Below, piece by piece: positions 33,807-42,904 of a stretch of DNA of 64,000 nucleotides. The notes under the pieces were generated by a model. The model was not told where the DNA came from. It was given only the letters and a program-made list of their open reading frames with translations, and searched no databases. Source of the stretch: an uncultured Eubacterium sp. (GTDB lineage Bacteria > Bacillota > Clostridia > Lachnospirales > Lachnospiraceae). The stretch covers positions 62,001 through 126,000 of the forward strand of contig CAJTMV010000001.1 in the NCBI GenBank assembly GCA_910577225.1, written 5' to 3'. The number at the start of each line of letters is the position of its first letter. The stretch's first letter is position 1. Made by a program: the position numbers and the translations under genes.

Positions 33807-36024
33807 CTGTAATTTCATATAAGACTGACAGAAAATCCTGACATCCCCCGCTTCCATCAATAACCTGCCCAGAGGATTTATCCTCCAGCATCAGTCCATA
33901 CTGCATCAGCTCGTCACCATATGCATCATAGGATAAAAAACGGCTCTCAATATGGTACTTCTGCTCTGCCAGCAGTCCACAAAGAGGCAGGCGTCTGTAA
34001 GGACCATTGATCTCACTCAACATGCGGGTGACCGTCACGATCGCCCGCTGTCTATCCAGCGCCGCTGTCTCCCATGCTGCAAAGTTTGTCTCAAAAGGGC
34101 TGCATAACCGATAGAAGTTCCCCTCTGTTATCAGCCTTCTGTTTTTCTTGTAAAACGCGATCTGCTTTTTCACAATCTCAATCTCTTCGCTGCCAAGCCT
34201 GTTCAAATCCAGCTCATAGCCAAACGCGCCAGTGCACGCCACATTTCCTCTCGTCTCGATCGGTGTCCTGCGCCCCACCTGTTCATTCGGGCAGGCAGAG
34301 ACATGGGCGCCCATACAACTTATAGGATAGACCAGACTGGTACCATACTGTATTTTCAAACGCTCGACAGCATCAGAATCATCGGAGACCCATCCCTGAG
34401 GCGCATAATAGAGCATCCCCGCATCGAACCGGCCACCGCCGCTGGAACACGATTCAATCAACAGACTTGGAAATGCCTGTATCAGACGCTCATGCAGATC
34501 GTAGACACCAAGAATATACCGATGAAAAATTTCCCCCTGCTGATCCGCTGGATAAGCTTGCGAATAACACTCGCTGATAGAGCGGTTCATATCCCACTTG
34601 ATATAACTGATCTTCGCTTTTGACAGCAGCGCATACATCTGTTCATATATTGCATCTACCACTTCCCGGCGCGAAAAGTCGAGGACAAACTGATTTCTGC
34701 CATGTGAGGTACTGCGGTTTGGTGTCGCGATAATGTAATCCGGATGGCTCCTGAAAAAATCACTGTCCCGGTTTACCATCTCCGGCTCAAACCACAGACC
34801 AAATTTCATGCCGAGCGCCTCGATTTTTTCCGCTAATCCCTCAATTCCATTCGGAATCTTCTGTGTATTGGCATGCCAATCCCCAAGCCCATGTCTGTCA
34901 TCATCTCGCGCACCAAACCAGCCGTCATCCAGAACAAACAGCTCAATGCCACACTCTTTTGCCTTGGCTGCAAACAGGATCAAATCATCCTCCACATAAT
35001 TAAACTGCGTCGCCTCCCAGTTGTTGATCAGAATCGGACGCTCCCTGTCGCGCCAGTATCCACGCACCAGACGGCTCTTATAAAGCCGGTGGAACTGCCG
35101 ACTCATGCCATTCAGTCCGTCGCCAGAATAAACCATGACTGCCTCCGGTATCGTAAAATCCGTCTCCGAATCAAGCCTCCACTGAAATCCAAAAGGATTG
35201 ATGCCCATCATAACACGCAGCACCTGATAATTGTCCACCTCTGCCTGCGCGAGAAAATTGCCGCTGTATACCAGACTAAATCCATACGCCTCGCCGCTCT
35301 GCTCCGTGGTACTTTTGCGTTTGAGGGCAAGAAACGGATTATGCTGGTGAGATGAATTGCCACGCATGCTTGACACAGCGGATATTCCGGGCTGCAGATC
35401 TCGAATATATATATGCCGCTCCCGCGCCCACGAACCGGACAACTGCACGCTTTGAAAATCAGCATCCGGCAGATCTACGCTCATGCTCATCGCCCTGTTG
35501 ATGAACACGTGTTCCTTTCCATGGTTGACAAACCGGACACTCCTTGCAACCGCATCAACATCCCGAAAAATACTGTAGGATAAAATAACCTCCAGTGATC
35601 TCACCGTATCCCACATAAAAATTTCAATCGTGGAAGCCTCACTCTCATCTTCCACATAAGTAGCCGGCAGCCCGGAAAGGAACTTTTTACCATTGAACAT
35701 TTCATACCGCTGGTATTCCAGTTTACAGATACGGCTCCCGTCACCGCCCTGGATTTCCAGGGCCGGATAACGGTAATCTGATGTGCCATAGCAGGGATAT
35801 TCCTGCCGCAGATGCTCATAGGAGGTATAGAGATCTCCCTCCGTTATATAGGTCGTCATCGGGCGGTACGCTTTTTCGACCATATGCAGATAGCTGCCCT
35901 CAGGATTGAGCGCCCTGCCAAAATACAGATGACCAAGCTGTCCACTTTCCATCACATAAAACAGATAGCTGATTCGTCCATTGTTCAAATGAAATACTTT
36001 TTCCTGCTCATTTACGGTAATCAT
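33799..36024 (-). CDS. Alpha-galactosidase, glycoside hydrolase family 36
   Basis: The protein has 741 residues from the ATG at 36024; an ATG two codons earlier lies too close to GGAG. It has the GH36 layout: N-terminal beta-sandwich, TIM barrel and C-terminal beta domain. The nucleophile is Asp478 in IKWDMNR and the acid/base is Asp548 in WVSDDSD; FVLDDGWFGARDDDRHGLGDW and ESCSSGGGRFD line the sugar site. It removes terminal galactose from melibiose, raffinose and stachyose. There is no signal peptide, so it acts on sugars imported by the transporter gene 26 bp upstream. Confidence 0.93.
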   Translation of the reverse strand: MITVNEQEKVFHLNNGRISYLFYVMESGQLGHLYFGRALNPEGSYLHMVEKAYRPMTTYITEGDLYTSYEHLRQEYPCYGTSDYRYPALEIQGGDGSRICKLEYQRYEMFNGKKFLSGLPATYVEDESEASTIEIFMWDTVRSLEVILSYSIFRDVDAVARSVRFVNHGKEHVFINRAMSMSVDLPDADFQSVQLSGSWARERHIYIRDLQPGISAVSSMRGNSSHQHNPFLALKRKSTTEQSGEAYGFSLVYSGNFLAQAEVDNYQVLRVMMGINPFGFQWRLDSETDFTIPEAVMVYSGDGLNGMSRQFHRLYKSRLVRGYWRDRERPILINNWEATQFNYVEDDLILFAAKAKECGIELFVLDDGWFGARDDDRHGLGDWHANTQKIPNGIEGLAEKIEALGMKFGLWFEPEMVNRDSDFFRSHPDYIIATPNRSTSHGRNQFVLDFSRREVVDAIYEQMYALLSKAKISYIKWDMNRSISECYSQAYPADQQGEIFHRYILGVYDLHERLIQAFPSLLIESCSSGGGRFDAGMLYYAPQGWVSDDSDAVERLKIQYGTSLVYPISCMGAHVSACPNEQVGRRTPIETRGNVACTGAFGYELDLNRLGSEEIEIVKKQIAFYKKNRRLITEGNFYRLCSPFETNFAAWETAALDRQRAIVTVTRMLSEINGPYRRLPLCGLLAEQKYHIESRFLSYDAYGDELMQYGLMLEDKSSGQVIDGSGGCQDFLSVLYEITAI

Positions 36025-36050
36025 ACGCATACACTCCTTTTCATTTATTT

Positions 36051-37469
36051 TTACTGATCTGCATGCAACCTGTGAATCTCTCCCGTCAACTCTTCAAGCC
36101 GCTTTCCTTTCAATTTATATCCAAACTTAAAAATCAGGAAACTTAAAACAGCAAGGAGCATTGGAAGGATAAACATCAGTATACGAATTCCAGTGATGGT
36201 GGATGCTGTCTGATTTCCTGCCATCTGCGGATCGTAACCCACAAGTTCCAGACCGACTCCGGTAAACAATGCCGCGAGGGCTGAAGCCATCTTCATCAGA
36301 AAAGTCTGGGCTGAACACGTCACACTCTCGTTTCTCTTGCCAAATTTCACTTCTCCGTAGTCGATGACATCCGCGATGCAGCAGGTCGTCGTCCCAATCG
36401 AAAGGCCGGAACCAAAGAACAGCAGGCAGCAGGATACGATCACGCCCACCGCACTTGTTGGTGCCACAAATCCCAGAACAAGAAGCAGCACTAACCCGGC
36501 GATCGGGAGACCGCACGCCAACGCATAGACTTTTTCGCGTTCGATCTTTTTGGCAATCATCGGGAAACAGAACAGACCTGCCATTTCCGCTAAAATCGTG
36601 AAACCAAACACTGAGTACAGTGTCGCATTTCCACAGACTTCCTTAAAATAGTAGACTGCAAATGCTTTTAGCACCTGTGTGCAGAGATTAAATGTCAGAA
36701 GCAGCCCAATAAATGCAACCAGCTGGTCATTCTTGATAATGATTGCAAACGCTTCCTTGAGATTTGTCTTCTGTGCTTTTGCAGTCAGTGTGGATTCCTC
36801 CTTTACATTCAACACTGTAATTCCGATCGTGACAATAAACAGGACTGCGATTGCAATCGCACAGTATGTAAAACCCGTTTCACTGATATTGAGTGTGCTT
36901 CCATTCTTCTGTTCCTGGAGAATCGTCGTGTCTCCGGCGATACGGTTAAAAAAATCGATAAAGTTCAATCCAAATGTACAGATGATGAAACCGCCAAGAC
37001 TTGCAAAGATTCTTGGTATGACTGATATCTTCTCCCTCTCACGCGGATCACCTGACAGGTTTGGAAGCCATGACCAGTACGGCACATCCATGATGGTGTA
37101 CGTCATCCCATACAGGATATACATGATGGATACATAGATGCATTTCGTTTTCATATCATCGATCCCAAGCGTAGTGAAAAGCAGGACAAATGTTATGGAA
37201 TTCAACAAAGTTCCAACAATCAGCCAGATACGGAACTTTCCGTATTTTGTCTTTGTGTTGTCCACGATCATTCCCATAACAGGGTCATTGACTGCGTCCC
37301 ACATTCTCGCGACGAAAAACAACGTACCCACAAAACCGGAGGCAATCCCCAGTGTATCTGTCAGATACAGCATCAAAAATGCCCCCACAAGATTCACGAT
37401 TGCGTCTTTTCCAATCGCTCCGATACCAAAACACCATTTTTCCTTCGGCGCTCTCATTTGTTCGTTCAT
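36051..37469 (-). CDS. GPH-family sugar:cation symporter (MelB-like)
   Basis: The protein has 472 residues and about 12 membrane helices. The motif DAVNDPVMGMIVDNTKTKYGKFRIW is split by position (about 60-85) and is the family signature with the cation-binding Asp residues. Members import melibiose, raffinose or related glycosides with Na+ or H+. Downstream by 26 bp is the alpha-galactosidase, so the pair forms an uptake-and-split unit. The frame is open to 37502; the ATG at 37469 has AAGGAGG upstream. Confidence 0.88.
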   Translation of the reverse strand: MNEQMRAPKEKWCFGIGAIGKDAIVNLVGAFLMLYLTDTLGIASGFVGTLFFVARMWDAVNDPVMGMIVDNTKTKYGKFRIWLIVGTLLNSITFVLLFTTLGIDDMKTKCIYVSIMYILYGMTYTIMDVPYWSWLPNLSGDPREREKISVIPRIFASLGGFIICTFGLNFIDFFNRIAGDTTILQEQKNGSTLNISETGFTYCAIAIAVLFIVTIGITVLNVKEESTLTAKAQKTNLKEAFAIIIKNDQLVAFIGLLLTFNLCTQVLKAFAVYYFKEVCGNATLYSVFGFTILAEMAGLFCFPMIAKKIEREKVYALACGLPIAGLVLLLVLGFVAPTSAVGVIVSCCLLFFGSGLSIGTTTCCIADVIDYGEVKFGKRNESVTCSAQTFLMKMASALAALFTGVGLELVGYDPQMAGNQTASTITGIRILMFILPMLLAVLSFLIFKFGYKLKGKRLEELTGEIHRLHADQ

Positions 37470-37506
37470 AAAAGTTCCTCCTTGATAATAATATTTATTC
37501 AATTGA

Positions 37507-37516
37507 GAACCGGTTC
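37507..37516. promoter_or_regulatory. GAACCGGTTC palindrome upstream of the symporter gene
   Basis: A perfect 10-bp palindrome with a central CG lies 37 bp before the symporter start, next to a TAATAT that could be a -10. The centre resembles LacI-family sites (AACCGGTT) and the core of a cre site, but the cre outer positions do not match. Confidence 0.4.
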
Positions 37517-37594
37517 CTTTGATGATATTAGCTTACCACAGACTGACCAGAAACTTCATGTGTGCATGTTAATACCATCTGTCCATTTGTTAGA

Positions 37595-38716
37595 TCACTG
37601 TATAAACTTTTTCTCAAATCTCCGCATCATGTTTTCAAATGGACTGCATTTAAGTTTCGTTAACATCATACTCAATACAATCACAACTACTGCCATTAGA
37701 ATGCCGCCAAAAGGAATGGAGCCGATATCCATCAATGCCAATGACCACTCTGTACTGATTGACTGCAATGCCCATCCCAGCACAATTTGAAGCACATACA
37801 ATGTAAGTGACAGCTTTCCAGCACTACAAAATATCTTCAAAACCTTTCCATATTTATTTCCAACCATGCAAAGTACTCCAAACAAAATAAGGGAACCTCC
37901 TGTCCCAATCAGAAGTTCGCTGGTTGAACCCCCTTGCGGGGTAGAGATAAGGAGCATATGCCACATGATCGGCTGTGTATTATGCGGCCACATTGCATAT
38001 GCATCGATCTCTGCATTGACGGCTGATAAATTTGAAGCAGCCCATTCCATGTAAGAATTGTATAATCCGCGCATTACAAATACATCCACAATTTTTACCG
38101 GTATCAGAATCATTGCTCCTGAAGCAATAAATTTCATTGCATTCTCTGTTTTATGCAGATCTAACCGACCAACTGCCATTCCCACAACAAAAACCGGCAT
38201 CCATGCCAGCGCAGAAAGAGATCCTCCTGCAATATCCGCTAAAATGGCTGCGCCTTCAAATAAACTCATTCCAATCACCATAAGCGGCGGACATACAAAA
38301 AATGCTATTCCAGAAATAAGAAATAACTTTTTTGTTTCCAGACGTACAAGAGGCAGCGCAAACAGATATAGCATCGCATAAGCTGTTAAAACCACAGCAA
38401 ATGGTCCGTTCAGCAGAATCAACACATAACCTGCAAAATCAATAAAGACAGATCTGGCTAAAATACGTGTGTTCAATGACTTACTGTCCCCATTCTTTTC
38501 CAACATCCTCTCTGCCATAATCGTATAGGAAATTCCAGAACACAGCATAAATAAAATCATAGTATTTCCAGAAACAAAACTATTCCACTGATTTAGAGCA
38601 AAATGCTGAATATACATTCCTATAACAGCCAGTCCACGAGCTGCATCCAATGCCAGCAGTCGTTTTTTCTCCTTTCCTTCTGACAGTTCCCTTTTCTTTC
38701 CTATTTCTTCACACAT
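37595..38716 (-). CDS. Membrane acyltransferase-like protein (HGSNAT/DUF418 type)
   Basis: The protein has 373 residues and about ten hydrophobic helices. The N-terminal motif RLLALDAARGLAVIGMYIQHF is given here in part (RLLALDAARGLAV, then MYIQHF) and is typical of the heparan acetyltransferase/DUF418 group of membrane acyltransferases, with a His in helix 1. The acyl acceptor is unknown. The ATG at 38716 has AAGGAGG; a TTG six codons earlier is in frame. It is divergent from the LytTR regulator gene, with a LytTR-type direct repeat between them, so it may be controlled by that system. Confidence 0.75.
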   Translation of the reverse strand: MCEEIGKKRELSEGKEKKRLLALDAARGLAVIGMYIQHFALNQWNSFVSGNTMILFMLCSGISYTIMAERMLEKNGDSKSLNTRILARSVFIDFAGYVLILLNGPFAVVLTAYAMLYLFALPLVRLETKKLFLISGIAFFVCPPLMVIGMSLFEGAAILADIAGGSLSALAWMPVFVVGMAVGRLDLHKTENAMKFIASGAMILIPVKIVDVFVMRGLYNSYMEWAASNLSAVNAEIDAYAMWPHNTQPIMWHMLLISTPQGGSTSELLIGTGGSLILFGVLCMVGNKYGKVLKIFCSAGKLSLTLYVLQIVLGWALQSISTEWSLALMDIGSIPFGGILMAVVVIVLSMMLTKLKCSPFENMMRRFEKKFIQ

Positions 38717-38842
38717 AAAAAAATCCTCCTTCAAAAAAGCATCGGTCTTATAGTCATGCTTACTTTATCACTAAAAATTTTTTTTAAACCTTTTTGTCCT
38801 TTGTTCGACGCTTTCATCATGAACTAATGAACTAAGTTTTAT

Positions 38843-38870
38843 TTCAGGACAAAATCCCGTCATTCAGGAC
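38843..38870. promoter_or_regulatory. Direct repeat TTCAGGAC-N12-TTCAGGAC, probable LytTR operator
   Basis: Two identical 8-bp words start 20 bp apart, leaving a 12-bp gap. LytTR-domain regulators bind two direct repeats about two helical turns apart. The site sits about 30 bp before a TATACT (38900-38905), a candidate -10 for the regulator gene, and about 130 bp from the start of the divergent acyltransferase gene. Confidence 0.6.
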
Positions 38871-38945
38871 TTCTTCTTCCCAAAACCTTATTCTTTTGTT
38901 ATACTATATCCGATACAATTTTTTATTTATTTCCGCGTGCAGCGG

Positions 38946-38973
38946 GCAAAAGTCGTGCCTGCATGACTTTTGC
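38946..38973 (+). other. 12-bp hairpin in the leader of the LytTR regulator gene
   Basis: The arms GCAAAAGTCGTG (38946-38957) and CATGACTTTTGC (38962-38973) pair with one G-T and a four-base loop CCTG. It ends 9 bases before the GAAGGTGA ribosome binding site. No T-run follows, so it could affect RNA stability or translation rather than termination. Confidence 0.55.
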
Positions 38974-38994
38974 AACTGTTACGAAGGTGAACAT

Positions 38995-39678
38995 ATGAAA
39001 TGCAAACTGGAGAAGTTTATGTTAAAAATAATCATTTGCGATGACGATGATTTTACAGTCAGGCTGATTCACGGATTATTGGAAAAAGCAATTGAAATTA
39101 GTAAAATAGAAGCACAGATTGTATGTGAAACATCTTCCGGTACGGATTTGCTCCACTTTATCAAAAAAAATACCGGTCCCTATCTCTATCTCCTTGATTT
39201 TGATTTTGGGAAAAAAGATTTAAATGGAATTGATCTGGCAAAAAAGGTATCTCATTATGATAGTAACGCAAAAATAGTGTTCGTGACAAGCCATGCGGAA
39301 AAAGGCATTACTATTCTGCAAAGCGGAATACAGGCTTTTGGATTTATTGAAAAAGACATAAAACAGCAGACCATGATTACTTCCCTCATTAAGTATCTGA
39401 AAATGGCAGAGCCCACCCTGCACCAGATTCCGGAAAGCCAAATGCTGGAACTTCCGATCGGTATTGACGAAACAATTTGCCTGCCCATGTCTGATATTAT
39501 TTATGTGGACTCTGTGAAAACCATTGCCCACTCTATCTGCTATCATACATTCAACGGCTCTGAAATCACAGTAAGAGATACAATGGAACATGCACTGGAA
39601 CTTCTGGGAACGAATTTTATCCGATGTCATCGTTCTGTTATTGTAAATAAAGAGCAAGTCGTTTCTGTAAAAAACTGA
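38995..39678 (+). CDS. LytTR-family response regulator, cut short by an in-frame TGA
   Basis: The product of 227 residues has a receiver domain (ICDDDD at 14-19, phosphoacceptor Asp68 in YLLDFDF) and a LytTR DNA-binding domain (SDIIYVDSVKTIAHSI, FIRCHRSVIVNKEQVV). The TGA at 39676 falls inside that domain. The same frame then continues for 27 codons (MVKLSNGTMVCCALRKQKEI and following) to a TAA at 39760-39762, and this sequence is the expected end of a LytTR domain. The gene thus looks truncated by a recent point mutation or read through. GAAGGTGA precedes the ATG at 38995; an ATG at 39019 is also possible. The kinase gene follows. Confidence 0.75.
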   Translation: MKCKLEKFMLKIIICDDDDFTVRLIHGLLEKAIEISKIEAQIVCETSSGTDLLHFIKKNTGPYLYLLDFDFGKKDLNGIDLAKKVSHYDSNAKIVFVTSHAEKGITILQSGIQAFGFIEKDIKQQTMITSLIKYLKMAEPTLHQIPESQMLELPIGIDETICLPMSDIIYVDSVKTIAHSICYHTFNGSEITVRDTMEHALELLGTNFIRCHRSVIVNKEQVVSVKN

Positions 39679-39786
39679 ATGGTAAAACTTTCAAACGGAA
39701 CCATGGTTTGCTGCGCACTCAGAAAACAGAAAGAAATCATGGAACTTTGTTTGGAAAAATAAGAGAATTTTTAAGGAGAAAGAAAA

Positions 39787-41322
39787 ATGATTGATATCTA
39801 CAGTGATGGGCCATATATAAACATCCTTCCATTATTGCTGAGCAGCATACCGGAAATTTTGCAATACATGGCTTCTTTGTTAGTAAGTTCCTTTTATTTT
39901 TGGACTGTGAAACGCTTTTTGTCCGGCTTCCTGAAAAAAATGGCTATGTTTATTCTTCCCCTTCTGCATATTTATTATGTTTTTTCCGTAAGTATCAAAA
40001 GTGAATTTCTTTATTCTCTGTGCCTTGCCCTGCTTATCGCCTTACAACTCAGAATTCTTCAGCTTTTACCTTTTCATATGGAAGATTATGTGCTGATATT
40101 CTGCCTTTTACTTTTTCCAAGCCGTTTATTTAACAGCACCTCCGCAATCTTTGGTATTTTATGGATATTTGTAATTCTGCTTCTTGCACTTTACAGCACT
40201 ACAAAAATAAGTATGAAGCATTTAAATGGCAACCATTTTTCCTGCTATTTTCTTTTTATTGTACTGTCAATTTCTGCTTATGCTTTTCATTTATCCTGCT
40301 TCTTTTTACCATCTGTCCTGTTAAAAGACAACTATATCCGCTCATTTTTATGTACCCTCATCCTAACGCTGCTTCTTCTTATTTCTGCTGCCGTCTTCAT
40401 CCGGCATCGATTTTACAGACAGCTTATCCGGCTCAATGATCTTGGGAAAAAATATCAGAACATTGAAAAATATTTTCCACTTTTTTCAGTCCTGATTCTA
40501 TTTTTATTTATACTGATATTTATTCCTTTTACAGCTTTGCAGCTTCACAATTTTTTAATCTCACTGCTGTTTCCATGTCTGTGCCTTGCGATTCTGTGCG
40601 CACAGCTTCCTTTTATTGTGCTGCTTTTCAAAACAGCTTTCTATAAAGATGCGGCAACTTATCAGCAATGGGAAAAGGATGAGATTTCCTCTTACTATCA
40701 AAACATATCTTCAAGCCTTTCCGAAATGGCCGGAATACGTCACGATATTAAAAATATTTTCTTTACAATGGGAAACTTTGTAGACGAAAGTGATAATCCG
40801 GATATGAAAAAATTTTTTTGGGAAAAAATTTACCCTTATTCTCAAAAAACAATTTTACGAAGCGAATTATTGTCTAAACTTTATCAGATTCCTTCGGAGT
40901 CGCTGCGCGCATTTTTAAACTTAAAAATTTCACAGGCAATCGAACATGATGTTGACGTTCATCTGGATGTCTCCCTTTCACCAGAAAACTTTCGGACTGC
41001 AATTGATATTATTGACCTTACCCGTATTCTCGGTATTCTCTTAGACAATGCCATCGAGGAAACCGTCCAAATTCCAAATGGCATGATTGAAATAGGAATC
41101 AGGAACAATGAAACTTCCTGTTCCTATATCATTAAAAATCCTCTTACGTCACAAAGCAGGCTGACAGGCATTCATGCAGGACAAACCACAAAGGGTGACG
41201 GTCACGGAAAAGGACTGCTCATAGTACATCAGCTTTTAGAGCAATATCCAACTGCCGTGCTGAATACCTCTATCCACAATTCCATTTATATTCAATGTCT
41301 GAATATATCCTGTCGCCGCTAA
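39787..41322 (+). CDS. GHKL-domain sensor histidine kinase (AgrC-like)
   Basis: The protein has 511 residues. About seven to eight hydrophobic helices fill residues 10-285. The cytoplasmic part has His319 in GIRHDIKN, the N-box ILLDNAIEE and a glycine box TKGDGHGKGL. This is the kinase type that pairs with LytTR regulators in peptide sensing. The gene starts 24 bp after the restored stop of the LytTR frame (39762), with TAAGGAG upstream. No AgrD-like peptide or AgrB processing protease gene is visible nearby. Confidence 0.85.
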   Translation: MIDIYSDGPYINILPLLLSSIPEILQYMASLLVSSFYFWTVKRFLSGFLKKMAMFILPLLHIYYVFSVSIKSEFLYSLCLALLIALQLRILQLLPFHMEDYVLIFCLLLFPSRLFNSTSAIFGILWIFVILLLALYSTTKISMKHLNGNHFSCYFLFIVLSISAYAFHLSCFFLPSVLLKDNYIRSFLCTLILTLLLLISAAVFIRHRFYRQLIRLNDLGKKYQNIEKYFPLFSVLILFLFILIFIPFTALQLHNFLISLLFPCLCLAILCAQLPFIVLLFKTAFYKDAATYQQWEKDEISSYYQNISSSLSEMAGIRHDIKNIFFTMGNFVDESDNPDMKKFFWEKIYPYSQKTILRSELLSKLYQIPSESLRAFLNLKISQAIEHDVDVHLDVSLSPENFRTAIDIIDLTRILGILLDNAIEETVQIPNGMIEIGIRNNETSCSYIIKNPLTSQSRLTGIHAGQTTKGDGHGKGLLIVHQLLEQYPTAVLNTSIHNSIYIQCLNISCRR

Positions 41323-41796
41323 CTTTGTAAACGGGGACATGCCCATAGAGATCAGGACCTTATATTTCACAGGGGACTGAAAGGACATCCGAAGGGCGCT
41401 TTTAGCGGAGGTGAAATCCAGCGCTTAGGGTCTGCCCCCTTAGTCGTAGTTATCGATTAGTTAACCGCAGCGTTGCCCTTGTCCGCTCAGTCCCATGCAG
41501 CCCGCTCCAGGGCCCCTTCCGGCTGTCATGTACACGTCCGCGCAGCCACTGAAACGCACACACATTCTCAAATTCATCGCCAGTTCCTTCCCTGAACCTG
41601 CCAGGATGTCACCCCGCTGTTAAGTAAGTGACATCAATTCACGCCACTGATAGCAGCGATGTATTCATTAGCGGTGCATGCATAAAAATAAAAGCAAAAA
41701 TATTTTATTTTTGTGCAAGGATTTCGCATGAACAATCGTGTTGCTTATATCAGACAACAATTTATCAAAAACGCATCTAATAAGGAGGTTTTCACA
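41323..41796. other. Gene-free stretch with a GC-rich block
   Basis: Bases about 41440-41600 are clearly richer in G+C than the AT-rich flanks. The minus strand can be read as FQWLRGRVHDSRKGPW without a start or a recognised family, which looks like a gene remnant. An AT-rich hairpin (AAAAATAAAA / TTTTATTTTT, 41684-41712) lies near the right end. No working gene is supported. Confidence 0.35.
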
Positions 41797-42024
41797 ATGA
41801 ACATTTTAAAAAACCGGAAAAAGTCAGCGGCCATGCTGACAGCGGCAATTATGCTGACCGGCAGCTTTACCGTACCTGTAATGGCGCATGGCCATGGAAG
41901 CGGTCACCATAGTTCTGGCACGTATTGTTCTTACCATAGAACGACGCACAGAACGAAAAGCAGCTGTTCCAAATATTGTACCGTGCACAGAACCACGCAT
42001 AAAAACGGTATCTGCCATCACTAA
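41797..42024 (+). CDS. Secreted Cys/His-rich mini-protein
   Basis: AAGGAGG precedes the ATG at 41797, giving 75 residues; the frame is open from 41713 without a ribosome binding site. The first 30 residues are a signal peptide (KKSAAMLTAAIMLTGS, cleavage likely after VMA). The mature 45 residues contain ten His and four Cys. They include two copies of a unit: C-x2-H-x3-H-x5-C (YCSYHRTTH...C) and C-x2-H-x3-H-x4-C (YCTVHRTTH...C). This looks like two metal sites, probably zinc or copper. I know no matching family. A strong terminator follows at once, so it is a single-gene unit. Confidence 0.75.
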   Translation: MNILKNRKKSAAMLTAAIMLTGSFTVPVMAHGHGSGHHSSGTYCSYHRTTHRTKSSCSKYCTVHRTTHKNGICHH

Positions 42025-42044
42025 TGAAACTCCCGAACTAAAGT

Positions 42045-42093
42045 AAAAAACTGCCGCTTTTACGTATAGATATCGTAAAAGCGGCAGTTTTTT
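42045..42093. terminator. Strong bidirectional terminator
   Basis: The 20-bp arms (42045-42064 and 42074-42093) are perfect, AAAAAACTGCCGCTTTTACG and its complement, around a nine-base loop. The flanking A- and T-tracts serve both the mini-protein transcript and the convergent XRE regulator transcript. Confidence 0.9.
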
Positions 42094-42118
42094 CAGAAAC
42101 AAGACTGTCTCTTAAATT

Positions 42119-42760
42119 TTATGATGCCAGAAAGTCATCTTCCATGCTTTCTGTTTTTTGACTTACCAAATCCATATATAAATCATGATCCACACATTTC
42201 AATATTTTCATCGCGTTTAAATCATCGTCATGGATATGTCTTGGATCCAATCCATCCTCGGCCAGACTAAATAACTCCGCCTTCATATTCAGCTGCGTAT
42301 CGTGAATCTCATATTGTAATGTCAAAATAAAAAATCCGTCTTTAAAAGCTGTGTAATAAACAATATGAAAATGAAATTCCGTCCAGTCAGGAAAAATACT
42401 CTCAATCGTCACATGAAACGGAGCGTCTTTACGTAATTCAAACCATTTCCTGCGTCCGCTTTCGCTTTCCAGTCGTAATTTTTCACATAGTTCTTTATCT
42501 TTTGGATGAATGAACGTCGTATTTGCAGACTGCTCCGGTATATTGCTGAACATTAATTCATCGTAAGTAACGCCCAGATACTCCATAATCGCAGCGATTT
42601 TATCAAAAGAAGGACTGGTTTTCGTTTTGTTCCATCGACTGATTAAGCCCGGACTAAACCCCAGGTCTGCTTCCATCTGCGAAACTGAAATATTTTGTTT
42701 TTTACATATAAAGCGAATGGCTTTCACCAGCTGATCGACCATTTCATTCACGGGTTTCAT
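42119..42760 (-). CDS. XRE-family regulator with a C-terminal ligand-like domain
   Basis: The protein has 213 residues. Residues about 10-70 are a Cro/CI helix-turn-helix (ISVSQMEADLGFSPGLISRW). The remainder (from about 90) is an alpha/beta domain with FHVTIESIFPDWTEFHFHIVY and two acidic stretches; I do not recognise it. AGAAGGTGTCAGG precedes the ATG. It follows the FRG-domain gene by 144 bp in the same direction, so it may regulate or belong to the FRG/HExxH locus. Confidence 0.75.
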   Translation of the reverse strand: MKPVNEMVDQLVKAIRFICKKQNISVSQMEADLGFSPGLISRWNKTKTSPSFDKIAAIMEYLGVTYDELMFSNIPEQSANTTFIHPKDKELCEKLRLESESGRRKWFELRKDAPFHVTIESIFPDWTEFHFHIVYYTAFKDGFFILTLQYEIHDTQLNMKAELFSLAEDGLDPRHIHDDDLNAMKILKCVDHDLYMDLVSQKTESMEDDFLAS

Positions 42761-42904
42761 CCTGACACCTTCTTTCTATCAACAGCTATTGAAAAATAAT
42801 TCATCTTTCCATAGATTATAGTCGAACAGAAACAAAATTGTCAAGCTGATATCTGTATTTTTTGAATTTTATTTCATTTTCATATATGACGTACCATAAA
42901 ACAA

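Noticed and set aside
39676..39678. TGA considered as selenocysteine
   Set aside because: No selenocysteine family or SECIS-like hairpin is expected for LytTR regulators; the codon lies in a DNA-binding domain.
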